Positions 23,700 through 36,300 of a stretch of DNA of 64,000 nt are shown piece after piece. Each line of letters starts with the position of its first letter. The stretch's first letter is position 1. A model generated the notes under the pieces. The model ran no database searches, was not told the DNA's origin, and saw only the letters and a list, made by a program, of their open reading frames with translations. The stretch is from Ophiura sarsii (Eukaryota > Echinodermata > Ophiuroidea > Amphilepidida > Ophiuridae). The stretch lies in the NCBI GenBank assembly GCA_035610835.1, contig CM069456.1, positions 29,409,677 through 29,473,676 on the forward strand, given 5' to 3'. A program made the translations under genes and the position numbers.

Positions 23700-24000
23700 C
23701 GCTTTTCGACGTATCAAAAAACTCGCAGTGTCAACAAAACTCGCCGTGTTAAAATAAAACTCAACGTGAACATATAGTATTCTCGCCGTACAAATTTTAT
23801 TCTCGTCGTGAAAATATTATTCTCGCTGTAAAAATGTTATTTTTGCTGTACAAATAATATTTTTGCTGTAAAAATATTATTTTCGCTGTAAAAATATTAT
23901 TTTTGCTATAACAATATTATTCTCGCCGTGTTTAAAAAAATCTCGCCGTGTTAAAAAAAACCTTTCCGTGTTAAAAAAAACCTCGCCGTGTTAAAAAAAA
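23700..24000. repeat. 20-bp minisatellite
   Basis: About fifteen degenerate copies of a unit close to TTATTCTCGCTGTAAAAATA are present, grading into CTCGCCGTGTTAAAAAAAA-type units at the 3' side. Confidence 0.85.
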
Positions 24001-24060
24001 ATCTGCTATTTTCACTATTAATTATCCAAGCTTCTGCCATGAATAAACAACGCTCATCCG

Positions 24061-24649
24061 AATGTACAGAGGTTCCAAAAAAGGCGCTGTAAAATTGTTC
24101 AATTATTTTGTTTTTTATTAAAAAGTGAGGAAAAAAGGTGATTTTTTATATTTTATATTAAAAAATGAGGACAAGTAGTAATGTTTAAAAAAAGGCAAGT
24201 ATACATTTATGCCCCCCAAAGGATGAACGCAGTAACTACATATTTGGGGATTTTGAATTTTGTTGTTGTTGCATAAATGGGTACTAGGGACACAGAGCTT
24301 TCATATTATGACAGATTTTTAAAAAAAGGTTTTTTTTTATTATTTCCGAAAATGCAGTATCTACATAAATTGTTCTACTTCCGAAAGTAAAAACGCAGTA
24401 GCTACAAATGTGTCTAATTCCCAAAGTAAAAACGCAGTATCTACAATGATCATATATCCACATAATTGCTTTATTACTCAAAATCAAATAGATAGTATGA
24501 CTTTGTTTGGTTAATTAGTCAAATTAAATATCTTTACAATACAATAATTGAGTCGCCGAAGGCTGACTATATAGTTTTGTTTTGCCATTTTAAGGGTGTT
24601 GCTCTAGCCAAATAGTAAGCCCAATGACGCGAACGCTAAATTTACATAG
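24061..24649. other. No gene; dispersed ACGCAGTATCTAC motif
   Basis: Several copies of AAAACGCAGTATCTAC and AAAACGCAGTAGCTAC occur at 24225-24445. The complementary form (GTAGATACTGCGTTTTT) recurs at about 40525, 40925 and 41815, which suggests a shared repeat family. Confidence 0.55.
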
Positions 24650-25320
24650 AAGTTGTACGGTAGAGCTCTGTTTCGATTTCCAAACACACCCCGACGTCTG
24701 CGTCGCGCAAAATATAGAGTTATAGGTACTTGTGAGAATAAATAATTACATTGATAGGTAAAATATAGGTGTCTAATTATCCCGAAGTTTGGTCGAGATT
24801 CAAACCATCCAGGAAAGTGGTATAATCGATGGTTCAATTGTGATTTTGTACGATTTTTTTTAGGAGAAAATGCGTAACGAGTCGGTCCTGTGAATATTGT
24901 AGAAGACACCCACAAGGTCGTGTAACGCAAAATATCGAGTTACGGGTGTTTGTTAGACTAAATAATGCTATATGTAGGTAGAGTAGAGATTTCTCTTTTG
25001 TTGGAGTATTTTTTCGACATTCAATTCATCCAGGAAAGTGTTGTAATCGGTGGTCCAATTGTGAACTTGTAGCATGTTTATGAGCAGAAATTGCGTAACA
25101 GCCATTTTGTTTCTATTTCCAAAAGCATCAATAATTAGGCATCCTGACGCGTCGTCCAAAATATCGAGTTATACGCGCTTGTTAGAATAAATTATGGTAT
25201 ATATAGGTAAATTGTAGGGTTCTAAAGCACTGCTTCTGTTTTCGAGATTCAATTCATCGAGGAAAGTGGTACAATCGATGATATTTGTAGCTGTCTGCTG
25301 CATGTTTTTGTAGATAAAAT
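24650..25320. repeat. Three-copy tandem repeat, ~225-bp period
   Basis: Units start near 24707, 24928 and 25157 with CAAAATATAGAGTTA or CAAAATATCGAGTTA. Each contains TTCAATTCATCCAGGAAAGT-like and GTAATCGGTGGTCCAATTGT-like boxes. No ORF is supported. Confidence 0.8.
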
Positions 25321-25634
25321 GGCGTGTTACAATATATTAGGCTGGTGGTGCGGGAAATAACGCAACGGCTGCCACATTGATCGGTGCCACTGTACACCGA
25401 CTCTCATTACCGAGATTGAAGCCTCTGAGTGTGATAGCGCCCTCGACTTGCGAGTCACCTCACGCGTTTCATGTGTTATCAATGATAGCGTTGTCAAGAT
25501 AGCGCCCTCCCAATACAAGTAACATTTTGCGTACCCACACGCCCATATGGTGATAGGTTGCTGCTTTGTTATCCCAATTTCCCCTCCTATTATATTATAC
25601 TCTCCCTGGTTTGCTTCCAAGCCAATTAGTCAGT

Positions 25635-26476
25635 ATGGGTTTCACCCAAAAGCCAAGCAAATGCCGCTCGCTCTCCCTATGCAGCGGGAAACCAACTGTA
25701 ATTGACTTTAATATTGGGGAAAACATTGTAAAAACTGTTGATCAGGACCCTCAACGTTTCCTTGGCTCGCTGATAACATTCAATGGTAAAGAAAAAGATG
25801 TGTATGACATGATTGTGGGACGACTAAACAATAAATTGTACAATATTGAGCAATCGCTGGTTCGCAATGAGTTCAAATTGGCTATATACACCCGTTATTG
25901 TCTTCCTTCCTTAAGATTTTGCCTCACTGTTCATGATCTCACCAAAACCAGCCTCCAATATCTCGACCGTAAGGCTGAGCAATACTTGATACGCTGGCTG
26001 GGGATCCCCAAACATGGGGCTAATACAGCTCTTCTGCATATGCATAGAGGTCTTAACATACAACGCATTTCTGATGTATATAGCCAAGCCCATTGCGCCT
26101 CATTTAGTAGATCCAGATGTAAAGCTGACAGCGTAACAAATATGGCTTTAGACCTTTTAAAAGCTTCAAAGATCTTAAAAGCTTCAAAGAGAATCTGCCT
26201 GGCACCGAAAAATATCCATCACCAAACAATGTGACCGTATTCATGGGCTTGCCACTGAGAACATGGATAACCAGGGGCGGACTGGCCATTGTGGCGTTGT
26301 GGCGATCGCCACATGGGCCGCTTGGTGTTGGGCCTCTCAGGGCCGGTTACTCAAATTTTGTGTCCGTGCGAAAATTGTTGACTGTGCGAAATTTTGTGAC
26401 CGTGCGAAATTTTGTGGCCGTGCGAAAAGTTGTGACTGTCCGAAATTTTGTGACCGTGCGAATTTTTTTGAACCAT

Positions 26477-26525
<49 letters not shown>

Positions 26526-27547
26526 ACACCACACCACTTACGTGAAATTCACGAATTGACTGACTGGGAAAAAAATTGGGGCAACCTTTTACGAAAATTT
26601 ACTACCGGGACGACATACTTCTGCCTGACATGGTCAAAAAGGGCCGCTTTAATAATTTTGCCACGGCCGCTTTCAGGTCCCAGTCCGCCCCTGTGGATAA
26701 CAACACATGGGGAGCCGTCAAACCCAGGATCCGGAGAGCCCTCAATGCGGAATCTGTTACATATTGGAAATCCGTTGTCGAGCCTCTCCTGAGCCAGGGT
26801 GAGACCGCCAAGTTGCTCGAAAAGTGCGAGTCAGATTTGACATGGAGATCACTGATATACAATCTGCCTAAAGGGATTCTTAAATTTGCCATCAATGCTT
26901 TAATTGATTCTCTACCGTCTTTCACCAACTTGAAACGATGGGGCAAACGACTTACGGACAGCTGTCCTCTCTGTCAGAGCAAAGGTACCCTGTTTCACAT
27001 CCTCAACAATTGTCCACGAATGCTCAATAGATACTTATGGTGGCACAACAATGTCCTTCATATATTACTCGCTGCCTTCAAAGACAGTGAAACATACAGG
27101 AACGGCGATCTAAGTATCTTTGCTGACATTGAGAACTGCACTATAGGTGGTGGAACCGTGCCTCCGTATGTCATTGCCACATCGCAAAAGCCGGACATCG
27201 TTCTGGTTTGGTCTACTGAGAAAAAAGTCATCCTCTTCGAATTGACCGTGCCATTCGAACCCAACATTATTAATGCCCATCAAACAAAGATCGACCGATA
27301 CTCATCTCTGGTCTCTAACATAGCTGACACAGGCTTTGATTGCTCATTAATCGCCATTGAGATCGGCTCAAGGGGTTTGATTGACACGGACAATAAGAAG
27401 AGGATGACTAGTATCTTCAGGCAACTGAAAAGTTCCACAACATATTCTGAACTCAAAAACAAAATTTCAAAATCCGTTCTTACCTCTTCATATTCCATCT
27501 ACAATGCCAGACATGAGCCGGAGTGGAACATCCAGGAGCTCATTTAG
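25635..27547 (+). pseudogene. C-terminal half of R2/NeSL-like ORF (thumb, CCHC, RLE endonuclease), broken
   Basis: The ORF would supply DNA-binding and target-cleaving activity for retrotransposition. The first frame (25635-26234) begins at MGFTQKPSKCRSLS, with RFLGSLITFNGKEKDV and YLIRWLGIPKHGANTALLHM, typical of the region after the RT palm; the palm itself is missing. A frameshift near 26200 is followed by a 422-bp hAT insertion. The frame then resumes at 26702 and runs to TAG at 27545. It contains the knuckle CPLCQSKGTLFHILNNC (C-x2-C-x7-H-x4-C, 26963-27013) and a PD-x14-E core, QKPDIVLVW to FELTVPFE (27191-27241), followed by DRYSSLV. That core matches restriction-like endonuclease domains. 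Truncation and breaks make it non-functional. Confidence 0.8.
26272..26693. mobile_element. hAT MITE nested in the R2-like element
   Basis: Perfect 14-bp terminal inverted repeats (CAGGGGCGGACTGG and CCAGTCCGCCCCTG) are flanked by the 8-bp duplication TGGATAAC at 26264-26271 and 26694-26701, diagnostic of hAT elements. The interior holds a tandem array of about 18 bp (GTGACCGTGCGAAATTTT) at 26360-26470 and a 48-nt C run at 26478-26525. Proline- or glycine-rich frames across the C run are artefacts. Confidence 0.9.
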
Positions 27548-27796
27548 ATTTGTTTTTTGTTTTTTGTGCCGCCATGATAGTTTTTCATTTTGTTGTTTTT
27601 GTTTATAAATTCCGTTGTTTTGCTTTCTTTGAGTACTGTATTAATTTGTATGTTCTTGTGTTATGTAACTCCCATGCCTGGGGTCAGCATAGGCCCTAGA
27701 TGTTCTTGGGTTTGTGTGTTTGCTTCTTTATATTATTATAATAAAGATGATGAAATAAAATATACTCTCCCTGGTTTGCTTCCAAGCCAATTAGTC

Positions 27797-30520
27797 TCTT
27801 ACTGAAAATAAGCTAGGTATTAGGCCTTGATACAGAGTGGGTTTGCGTGAGTCACCACCTTTGTGTCATCGTTATGATGAAGGTCAAAGTTGATACAGCG
27901 CAGCGTGTGTTGCAGACGACGAAAATGGCGAAGGAATAGTGTCAGTGTGTGGACGTGAGTTGTCGTGTCTCAAATAATATTGTTCAACCCTTCATTCATT
28001 AAGTCTTAGCCAATTTGGCCGATTTGATGTTCAATTCTTCGAACAATTTTGATTGAAGTTAAGTTTTATCTCAGTAGCGGGCCTAGCGGCAGGTTTTATT
28101 CCGTTTGCGGTCGTCTCGTAGACGTAGTAGTAGGATCATATATGAAGGAAATCTCATGCATATGAAGATGATGCCAAGATGATAAAGGACTGTTTTGTTG
28201 CTCACGACGTTTTGTTGCTCACGACGGTCGGTATACGGCAATGGAACGGTATGTATGACGGTTGTTGTGTGCTTATTTTATTGTGTTATAACTTAACTTC
28301 GTCTGATAAACAACAACAGTAGTGTGTTGTAGACCAAAGACATGTATGAATAGTTGCGATGCCGATTCATGCTTTCATTCCATAGCTACGATCAAAAGTC
28401 AACACTCAAGACTCTCAATCTCATTTAATATCAAGTAAGTTGGCTTAGGCCCTATCATGAATTTGATTATGAATGATAGTGTGATTGAAATAGGTCTGAA
28501 AATAACAAGCTGACGATCAAAATTCAAGTTTGCTTTTATAACAATGAATTCTTGATCAAAACGTTTATTCCAGTCACGCCAGCGTTTATCCAAATTTTGA
28601 ATTTGCAGCATGAAGAGCCTTGACAACCACGCCACAACGCGATCGTACGTGACATCAATAAACATGAACTTACATAATTGTCCAATCACGCAGCGTGGGG
28701 TCTTGTTGATTGGGGCCGCGATCGGACAATTACCTATTTGTTTACAAGTACGTCACCTCTTGCGGTTTTACTGCGCCCTTGTCACACGATTGACGCGGTC
28801 ACGCACAATACGCCCCAGTCGCATGGGACACTGAAGAATAGTATACGATTTGATCGAGAATTCTTTGTTTTGATATAGGACCGGGTCGTACAAATTGCAA
28901 ATATGACGTCCCGGGACATTCATGTACGGACGGTCCTTGCAGAGCAAGGCACCAGTCCCGGCCAGGACAAAGTGTATGCCCCGGCTCCAGTCTGTGGGTC
29001 GCTTAATTTCTTTCTGCAAACATAACCGGATGGATTTCTACTTGTTCCCTATGTGTTTTTAGGCTTATTCCATCAATTCAAGCACATCACATCTCTAATG
29101 TGTATCTACAATGTATACGTCCGGGGTGTACATTTGTGTACCCTAGCGTAAGCCCCGGCTGCGAATTTATTAAACGTAAACAACATTTAGCCAAACACTG
29201 TATACTAGGAAAAAAATCACGTATAAAGTGGGGAAGACTTCAAATATATAAATCCAAATCAGCACATATAAGGCCAAATAAAAATAAAAAACAGTTTCTC
29301 GTCCCCGCCCGCTTCCTTTTTGCCTTTTTTTTTAACCCCAAAACACTTTTTTAACCACAAAAGGTATCTTTTTTTCAATGTTAAGTCAAATAAATGTATA
29401 AACATCTGTATTTTGTCTTTCCTTTTGTTTTCAACAAAGTTGTAGCCAATACAAGTCTGAAAACGGTAGTAGAAAAGGTGGATGTCATTTAAGAAACAAC
29501 AGCAACTGGAAAAAAGGTCGAAAGCGGAAGTATTTTTTTGTTGAAAATCAGCCCGCCATTTTGAAAGAAGAAAAAAAGAAGACCGGACGAGAAGAAAAAA
29601 AAGTCCGGACGAGAAACTGGTTTTTTTTTATTTGGCCTAAATCACAGTTGAAACAGGACAAAACAGATGACAACTGCAGAGACAATTTGGCAGGCATTCT
29701 GTCAGAGCAGGAGCAACTATACAAATACAATGGACATGTATGATGTATCAGTCTCATCATATAGGCCTATTATACTATACGCTTTTATATTCCGTCAATG
29801 TATCAAATGTTGTAAATGGTAAATAATATCGCGCCCGGCTAGCGGGGGCACAGTTTGTACGTCCTGTACACTCCCGCGCATAGCTGGGCACCGGTAGGCC
29901 TACATTAGCGATGTACATTCGCCATTTCCCAGGTTCCCGAGAGCCGGGCTTACAACAAGTGCATTTTAACAATTATTTATTTTAATTTTTATGTTCACTT
30001 TTACAAGGATTTCAATATTTTATTTATAAAAAATAAATTAAAAAAATAAAAATAAAAATCGCATTCCGCATTAGGTTTTGAAAAAAAAACTGAAGAGCTT
30101 TGAGACAACAGATTTTTTTTAATATAGCCTTACGGGACGTCTAGCAAGACAGCACCGGCGTCAGGGATAGCACTGGATCAAAAATGTGAGAGGTCCCATG
30201 ACATTTTTAGGACCCCGTAGGACTTCAAAAAACAAATTTAAGGGGTCCCCAAGAAAATTGAGGGGTCCTGAAGTTTAGGTATTTGAACATTTTACTTTTT
30301 TATGGACAGTTTTGATGAATTTATATTGTGAGCAAAGGATTGATATGTAATTTACAGAATTTCTTAAGGTTTCCATTTCCATTCATCGTCAAATTTAAGG
30401 GGTCCCTTCAATTTTGATCGGGACCCGCAAGTCTTTCTAATTTGAAACCTGATGCGTCACTATAAGAAAGTGAGAGGTCTAGGATGCGCAGACGCGTCAG
30501 AATGCGACCCCTGAGCGGCG
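27797..30520. other. No gene supported
   Basis: The stretch includes more GC-balanced patches at about 27880-28300, 28600-29000 and 29820-29960 that could be promoter or untranslated sequence of an unseen host gene. I found no splice-bounded coding exon. A short inverted pair, AATTGTCCAATCACGC with GCGATCGGACAATT, lies at about 28675-28731. Confidence 0.35.
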
Positions 30521-30710
30521 TACATATTATTTGATCATTAAACATGAATCATGATAATCTGAAGCAAAACTTTGACTAATTTTATTCAGAAAAGTTGAAA
30601 AATATTGAAGACAGCACCGGTGTACATATTATTTGATTATTAAACATGAATTATGATGATCTAGCAAAAGTTTGACTAATTTTATTCTGAAAAGTTGAAA
30701 AATATTGATA
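30521..30710. repeat. ~100-bp tandem duplication
   Basis: Units at about 30521 and 30622 share TACATATTATTTGAT, TTAAACATGAAT and GACTAATTTTATTC. Partial copies of the last block recur near 30870 and 31290. Confidence 0.7.
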
Positions 30711-31396
30711 GATGAAACACCGCCTACATGTACATGTAGACAGTCGGTGTCGTAAGTTTACTGTAGCAGGAACAAATAGGGGATCCTACAAAAATGTAAT
30801 TCAAGACAACTATATTGGAAATTTTATAGAATACTTTTGAGATATTCAACCAAGACACTCATTCTTAGCAAATAGTTTGACTAATTTTATTCAGAAAAGT
30901 GAAAAAATGAAAAAATGTTGATTGAAATATCTGACGTCCACTAGTTAGTTACAGTAACAGGTAACTCAATACTTAGAATCAGTAGTTTGATAAGGTCGAG
31001 TGATAATGACATGAAATTTCACAGGTCCTCTATTTACTAGGATTAACGCCAAGTCAGATTCTTTCATTTCATACATGTAGCTCTCAGCACAGGCGTTGCA
31101 TCCAAAGGTTAAACATGGCCTTGTCTAAACTACGAAAACTAACATGTTACAGTTGGCTTCATAAAATTAGTATTCATAATCATATACTATTATGGGAATA
31201 AGGCGATCAAAATTCAAGTCAGCTTTCAAGCTGAGCTTTCTTGGAATTTGAAATAGGTTCAGCTATTTTACACATGATATCTCAAGCAAAAATTTGACTA
31301 ATTTTATTAAGAAAATTGGACAATATTGATGAAAAGTATCTGATGCTGATGCTTTAATTTCATAGCTCTGAGACAGCTATCATCATGATTCATAGC

Positions 31397-31615
31397 CAGG
31401 GTTGTAGGTAGCCACATTTTAGTGCCGGCTAAAATCGCACACATTTATCGCCACTCTCTGGCATTCTGAGCATTTTGTGGTATTTGATGTACATTTACTC
31501 AATTTTTGAGTCTGAGAGCTGGTTAATTTGCCTGAAAATTGCTGCGAGTGCCGGTTGTTTAGCCTTAATTAGTGCCGGTTACCGGCCGGCACCGACCAGT
31601 GTAGGTACATCCCTG
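31397..31615. mobile_element. hAT MITE, 219 bp
   Basis: The ends CAGGGTTGTAGGTAGCC and GTGTAGGTACATCCCTG are imperfect inverted repeats flanked by TTCATAGC at 31389-31396 and 31616-31623, an 8-bp hAT-type duplication. GTGCCGG boxes recur inside. A terminus of the same family lies near 36165-36204. Confidence 0.8.
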
Positions 31616-31623
31616 TTCATAGC

Positions 31624-33010
31624 TAGGTCTTGTCGAAACAGGCATGCAATAATAATAGGCCTAATATAATTAATGAATTTATTGAGGGTAATTACGTTTA
31701 TTTAGGGTACCGTCGCATAGGATGGGGATACTTTGAACCTTGATAAAGTTGTTTTTTTAGAACAACATATTATTTATACCCTGCTACATAATACTTGAAG
31801 TATGTTGTTAGAACTAGACCTAAACACACCACCCTGCAGGATTTATTATTTATTTTTAGGTATTTTTAGGATATTTACATGTTTTTCCCAAAACCACACG
31901 ACAAAAGTGGATTCAATAACCAAATACCAACATTTGAATCTCAACCAACACTGCAAATCACAACAGACAGTGCCATTCTCAACCGACAGTGCATGTCTCA
32001 ACCGACAGTTAAGTCCTCAACCTACGTCTAATATTGCCCCCCCCCCCCCCCCCCCCACCTCTGGCTACGCCACTGAACTTCTTGTGTATATTGCCAACAA
32101 TGGACTAGGTAATGGATCTTGTTTTAACGAGAAGTGGTTTTTTACCCAAAAAAATTATGAATTATTAGAGGGTGACAATACAAAACATCAAAAACACTTT
32201 TTTTTGTCAAATTTGACCATGTAATGTATTAAACACCTTTTTTTAAACACTTCAATAAACTATAAGAAACCTTAATTAATGATAGGTTGAAATATCTTGG
32301 GGAGGGGTAGCAGGAAGAAAGCAACAACCGAAAAAACATGACCCTCACCCCCAGTCCCTTGATACTAACAAGTTATGACCCACCCTCTTGAATGTAGACG
32401 TTGGGCGTATGATAGTTTTGACCCCCCCCCCCTCTTTAATTTCCTTAATTTTTTTTATTTCTTTGAAAAGTTATGACCCCCGTGTTCTGTGCCCCCCCCC
32501 CCCGTAACAATAATGAACTGTCCCTAAGTTTGCACAAGATTTTCACATGTGACCCACTCTAATATTGGGGGGGGGGGGGGGGGGGAACAAACTATAGATC
32601 TAGAAAGACTTTAATTTGTGAAACAAAAAAAATATGTGAGAGGCAAGATTATACTACATTTACTAGTCATAGTTCAATCAGATCAAATTTGGTGAGAAAT
32701 ATATTCTATCCGTGCGCAAATCCAAACGTATTATAAGCAAGATTTTGGCATACGCAAGCGTTACACATACAATGACACTGCGAAACTTTGGGCCATATTG
32801 CGCCATGCAAGCGTTTTGAAAAATAATTGTACAAAAATTGGTCAAAGTATCCCAATTGTACGGTATGCTAAATTCATAAAATATTTGTATTGCTAAATTT
32901 AGCGATTAAATTCAAGTGGACAAAAAGAGCGCATAAACACTAAGAACATCCTGATTTTATTGAAAATTGGGTTAAGGGGACACCAAATTTCTTATCATGC
33001 TGTGTATACA
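31624..33010. other. Repeat remnants, no gene
   Basis: This stretch holds a C run with a hAT-like end (GGCTACGCCACTG, near 32063-32075), a PIF/Harbinger-like terminus related to the 16132-16976 element (AATAATGAACTGTCCCTA, near 32507-32525), and a G run near 32565-32585. Confidence 0.6.
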
Positions 33011-33012
33011 TA

Positions 33013-34597
33013 CCGGGTGGTTCAAAAAAATGTTGACCCAAGTTCAAAGTAATTTTTCAACCACAGTTCAAAGTAATTTTTCAACCACAGTTCAAAGTAA
33101 TTTTTCAACCACAGTTCAAAGTAATTTTTCAACGACAGTCAGAGAATTTGTGTTTACTTGGTCTTGATCAGCAGTAAGTTTTGAAATTATCCTAAAAAAG
33201 CGGTAAATTTATCTTGGTTGGTTCTTCAGATATGGTTCATACAGAGAGCATGCACAAAACTGCCTTGTCCACAGGAGCGTCCTTTAGTAGAGACAGAATG
33301 CACAAAGTGGATTTGTCACAAATTGTAAAAAAAGGAGAAAAAGAAAAAAAAGAAGACATCTGAAACATCTGTCTGGAGCATGACATTACCTACCTACGTA
33401 CCTATGTTTCTTTGTTGACTGTGAATGGCACATAAACATAGAGATTGGGATACTTTGTCAGGACGGGCTTTTCAATACTGAATCTAGAAAATGCTGTTTT
33501 GTTGAAGACAAAAATTAAATGACGCTCCCGTGGACAAGCCAGTTTGTGCATGCTTTCTGTAATGAACCATATATTTTACTTTAAAACACAATCCAAGAAA
33601 CTAGAGGAATCGGTGGCTGTACAGCGACGAAATGAAATCAGCGTGACAGACGGGACGCAAATTACACTCAATTGTTTGAAAAAAACTTTGAACAAAAAAT
33701 GCTATCTGTTCTCCTATGAATTTTATGCTTTTCTCTTTTACTGTTATTTACTTATATACAAATAATCAGAAAACGCATGATTTTTTTTTTAATTCAAAAC
33801 ATGGAACTGAAAAATCCTGGCTCTTTAAAGTTGTGACAGACGGGACCGTGACAGACGGACACTTTTGACACGTTTTTGTAGTGATTTTAAGACCATGCAG
33901 TGCTAAGATGATCAAACATAATTTATGGAATTTTGTTTTGACTCAACATTAGTAAACAAAATGTCACATTGATCAGTATAACATAACCTTAGTCATCATA
34001 AGAGACATCTTTTGGGATGTGAGTCAGCCTCCAACAAGCACTATCCCAGTATCACTGAAAAATGCTAAAAATCAAGATTTTGCCATGTTTCATGTAAAAA
34101 ATACACAACTATTTCATGTTTTATTTGTGACAGACGGAACATTTTCAACCTGCCTTATCTTATAATAAAATAATTTTTCATCTTTCGGGTTAAATTTGAT
34201 CTTGTGATGGAAAGGAAAGGTATCATACTTGATATTCAACCTAAAATAATTATCTTTCGAACATCAGAACTGTAGCAGAAGGGCACAGAGGGGAACTCAA
34301 ATGTTCATGACAAAATTCGGGGAAAAACTATATTTCCTATTTCCGCAAACTTTAACCCTTCATAAAAATAAAACCGAATGCAGCAGAAGAAAATCAAAAC
34401 AAGTTTCTGAAAGCTTGATTAGTCTACTTTCACAGAGAATGTTTCAATGGTAAAGAAATTACTTTCAAAATTCATGAAGGTGCAATCCTTACGTGGAAAT
34501 GGCCTGCTGATCAAGACCAAGTAATTTACACAAATTCTCTGAAATGTGGTTAAAAAAATACTTTAAACATGGGTCAACTTTTTTTTGAATTACCCGG
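33013..34597. mobile_element. TA-flanked TIR element with nested inverted repeats, 1.6 kb
   Basis: The ends are CCGGGTGGTTCAAAAAAATG and its near-complement CTTTTTTTTGAATTACCCGG, with TA at 33011-33012 and 34598-34599, which suggests a Tc1/mariner-type target. A second inverted pair (TTACTTGGTCTTGATCAGCA, near 33154, with its reverse near 34504-34530) extends the terminal repeats. Four copies of AAGTTCAAAGTAATTTTTCA lie at 33038-33135. Deeper inside, about 33233-33281 pairs with 33522-33570. GTGACAGACGG occurs four times. No transposase is visible. Confidence 0.75.
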
Positions 34598-34599
34598 TA

Positions 34600-36204
34600 T
34601 AGGTCCTTATCAAATATTTTGTTGTGCCATTTTTCTTTTTAATTTGTATTTGTGGTTCATCTTACTTTTATTCCCAAGAAACAATGTTTGGCATGTAAAC
34701 GACGTAAAGCGGAGACCAAAGCTACATTGTACATTATTCAAATTCTGAAAGAAGTGTTTTATTCAGTACTCAATGGACTCATACCCTACTCCAGCTATAA
34801 AATGATGTTGAATTAAGAACTATATAATTGAGTTCAGCAAAAACTCTCAAAGTAATCACAAAGTCTGTTTCGCATACTTGGGAAATACATACATGCGATG
34901 CGATTTTAAATGCGGATATCTAATTTTGTTATTTTGTTAATTTTTTGCCCACTCTCTTTTGTTGGTTTTTTCGTTGCTCTTTCAGAAAAAATTTGGTCAA
35001 ATTTTTTCGGACAACTATGAAAAGAAATCCCACAATTGGGCTCATCCCGTAGGGTTATTATGCGGCAAAAGTGACTCTGCATACTTATGCGCGCGGGGTA
35101 TGTGAGACAGGTTTTTTTCTTCTTTTTTGAATTTAATTCCAGCACCCCTAATATTTAAAATTAAATGCGCCGAGAAGAAACAAATTTGGCACATACCGTT
35201 CCATGTATCGCTTCAGGATTGGCCCCACTTTCACTAAGCCATTGATACATTCTTATATTAGTCTTGCCTTTTTATTTGTAATCCCATTTATGTTTACAGA
35301 TCGTGATGAGATTAGTATAGGAATGGTGCTTTTATCTACTACATGTAACTTGTTTGACTGTGATACAGTGCCTGCATATATGATGGTGGTATACCTTCAA
35401 CATCTCTTTGCTTGCATTATGTGGATTCATCTGAAGGTATGTTTGTTTCCCTTACACATGGTTCACTATGAAGGTGTGCCCACTGTACATTGTCAGTGCT
35501 TGGATGTTAATGCTGGCCCCATTCATGACTATACTCTATTTCTCTTCTTCTGGACAGTGACGTAACTTTACAGGCCCAGCATTTCACTACAAATTATGAA
35601 GGTGTACTTTTGGACATTGGTACTATTGGGTGTGCTTTTGAAGTTCCTCAAAACTGCACTACATCAAATGCCTTTCATAAGTCAAAGAAAGCCAATTATG
35701 TTTACTATCATCAAACCTACTCGCCACTATATTTTTTAAGGTAAAAACGTACGAGGTTAATGCCCGGCCCCAATGATCATAACTATACTATATTTCTCTT
35801 CCTCTGGACAGTGACGTAACTTTACAGGCCCAACATTCTACTTACACATTTTCTATTATTATACACATGTGTGTATGTCAATACCTCCAGTGGCCCATGG
35901 GTGCACTCGTTGATGTGCTGCAATGCACTCACGCTGGCCGACCGGCACACTAAAAAAACAAAAACACTTTTTTTCTTTCTTTTTCTATTCTACATGGATA
36001 AAACCAATAAAATGCCTCATAAAATAAGAAATTATGTGGCAGGAACCCCCAAATAGGCCAAATTGCATTACAAAAAACCTTTAAAAAAACCTAAGCAGGC
36101 CCCTGGACCCCGCGCCGTGATCCGCTGCGTTCCGTTCGCTACACTCACTCCGCTCGCAATCAGTAAAATTAGCCGGCACTCAAATTGCCTTGGAGACAAC
36201 CCTG
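34600..36204. other. No certain gene; duplicated block and hAT terminus
   Basis: About 70 bp at 35515-35590 (with GGACAGTGACGTAACTTTAC) is repeated at 35767-35840. Positions 35300-35436 are bounded by a good acceptor (TTTATGTTTACAG) and donor (GAAG|GTATGT) and are open in one frame, so they could be an exon, but a join to 36301 gives a stop after a few codons. Positions 36165-36204 are a hAT terminus (ending GAGACAACCCTG). Confidence 0.4.
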
Positions 36205-36300
36205 TTATAGACATTGACTAACCCCAATGATATTGTATGGTACACATAAACATGATGAACATGCTAAATGCTTAATTTCTATGCCCTTTCTTTTCTGCAG

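Larger units (their letters stand above)
25632..27760 (+). mobile_element. R2/NeSL-like non-LTR retrotransposon, 5'-truncated
   Basis: A perfect 36-bp direct repeat (25596-25631 and 27761-27796) brackets the element and is best read as an unusually long target-site duplication. The element encodes the post-RT region, a CCHC knuckle and a restriction-like endonuclease, the order seen in R2/NeSL-group elements. Its 3' end finishes in an A-rich run (ATGAAATAAAA). A hAT element interrupts it at 26272-26693. Confidence 0.8.

Noticed and set aside
26231..26559. Polyproline and polyglycine frames
   Set aside because: They span the 48-nt C run inside the hAT MITE and are open on several frames for that reason only.
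35203..35565. ATG-initiated 120-codon frame
   Set aside because: Part of it is a locally duplicated 70-bp block. A splice-bounded core (35300-35436) is possible, but joining it to 36301 gives an early stop, so no gene is called.
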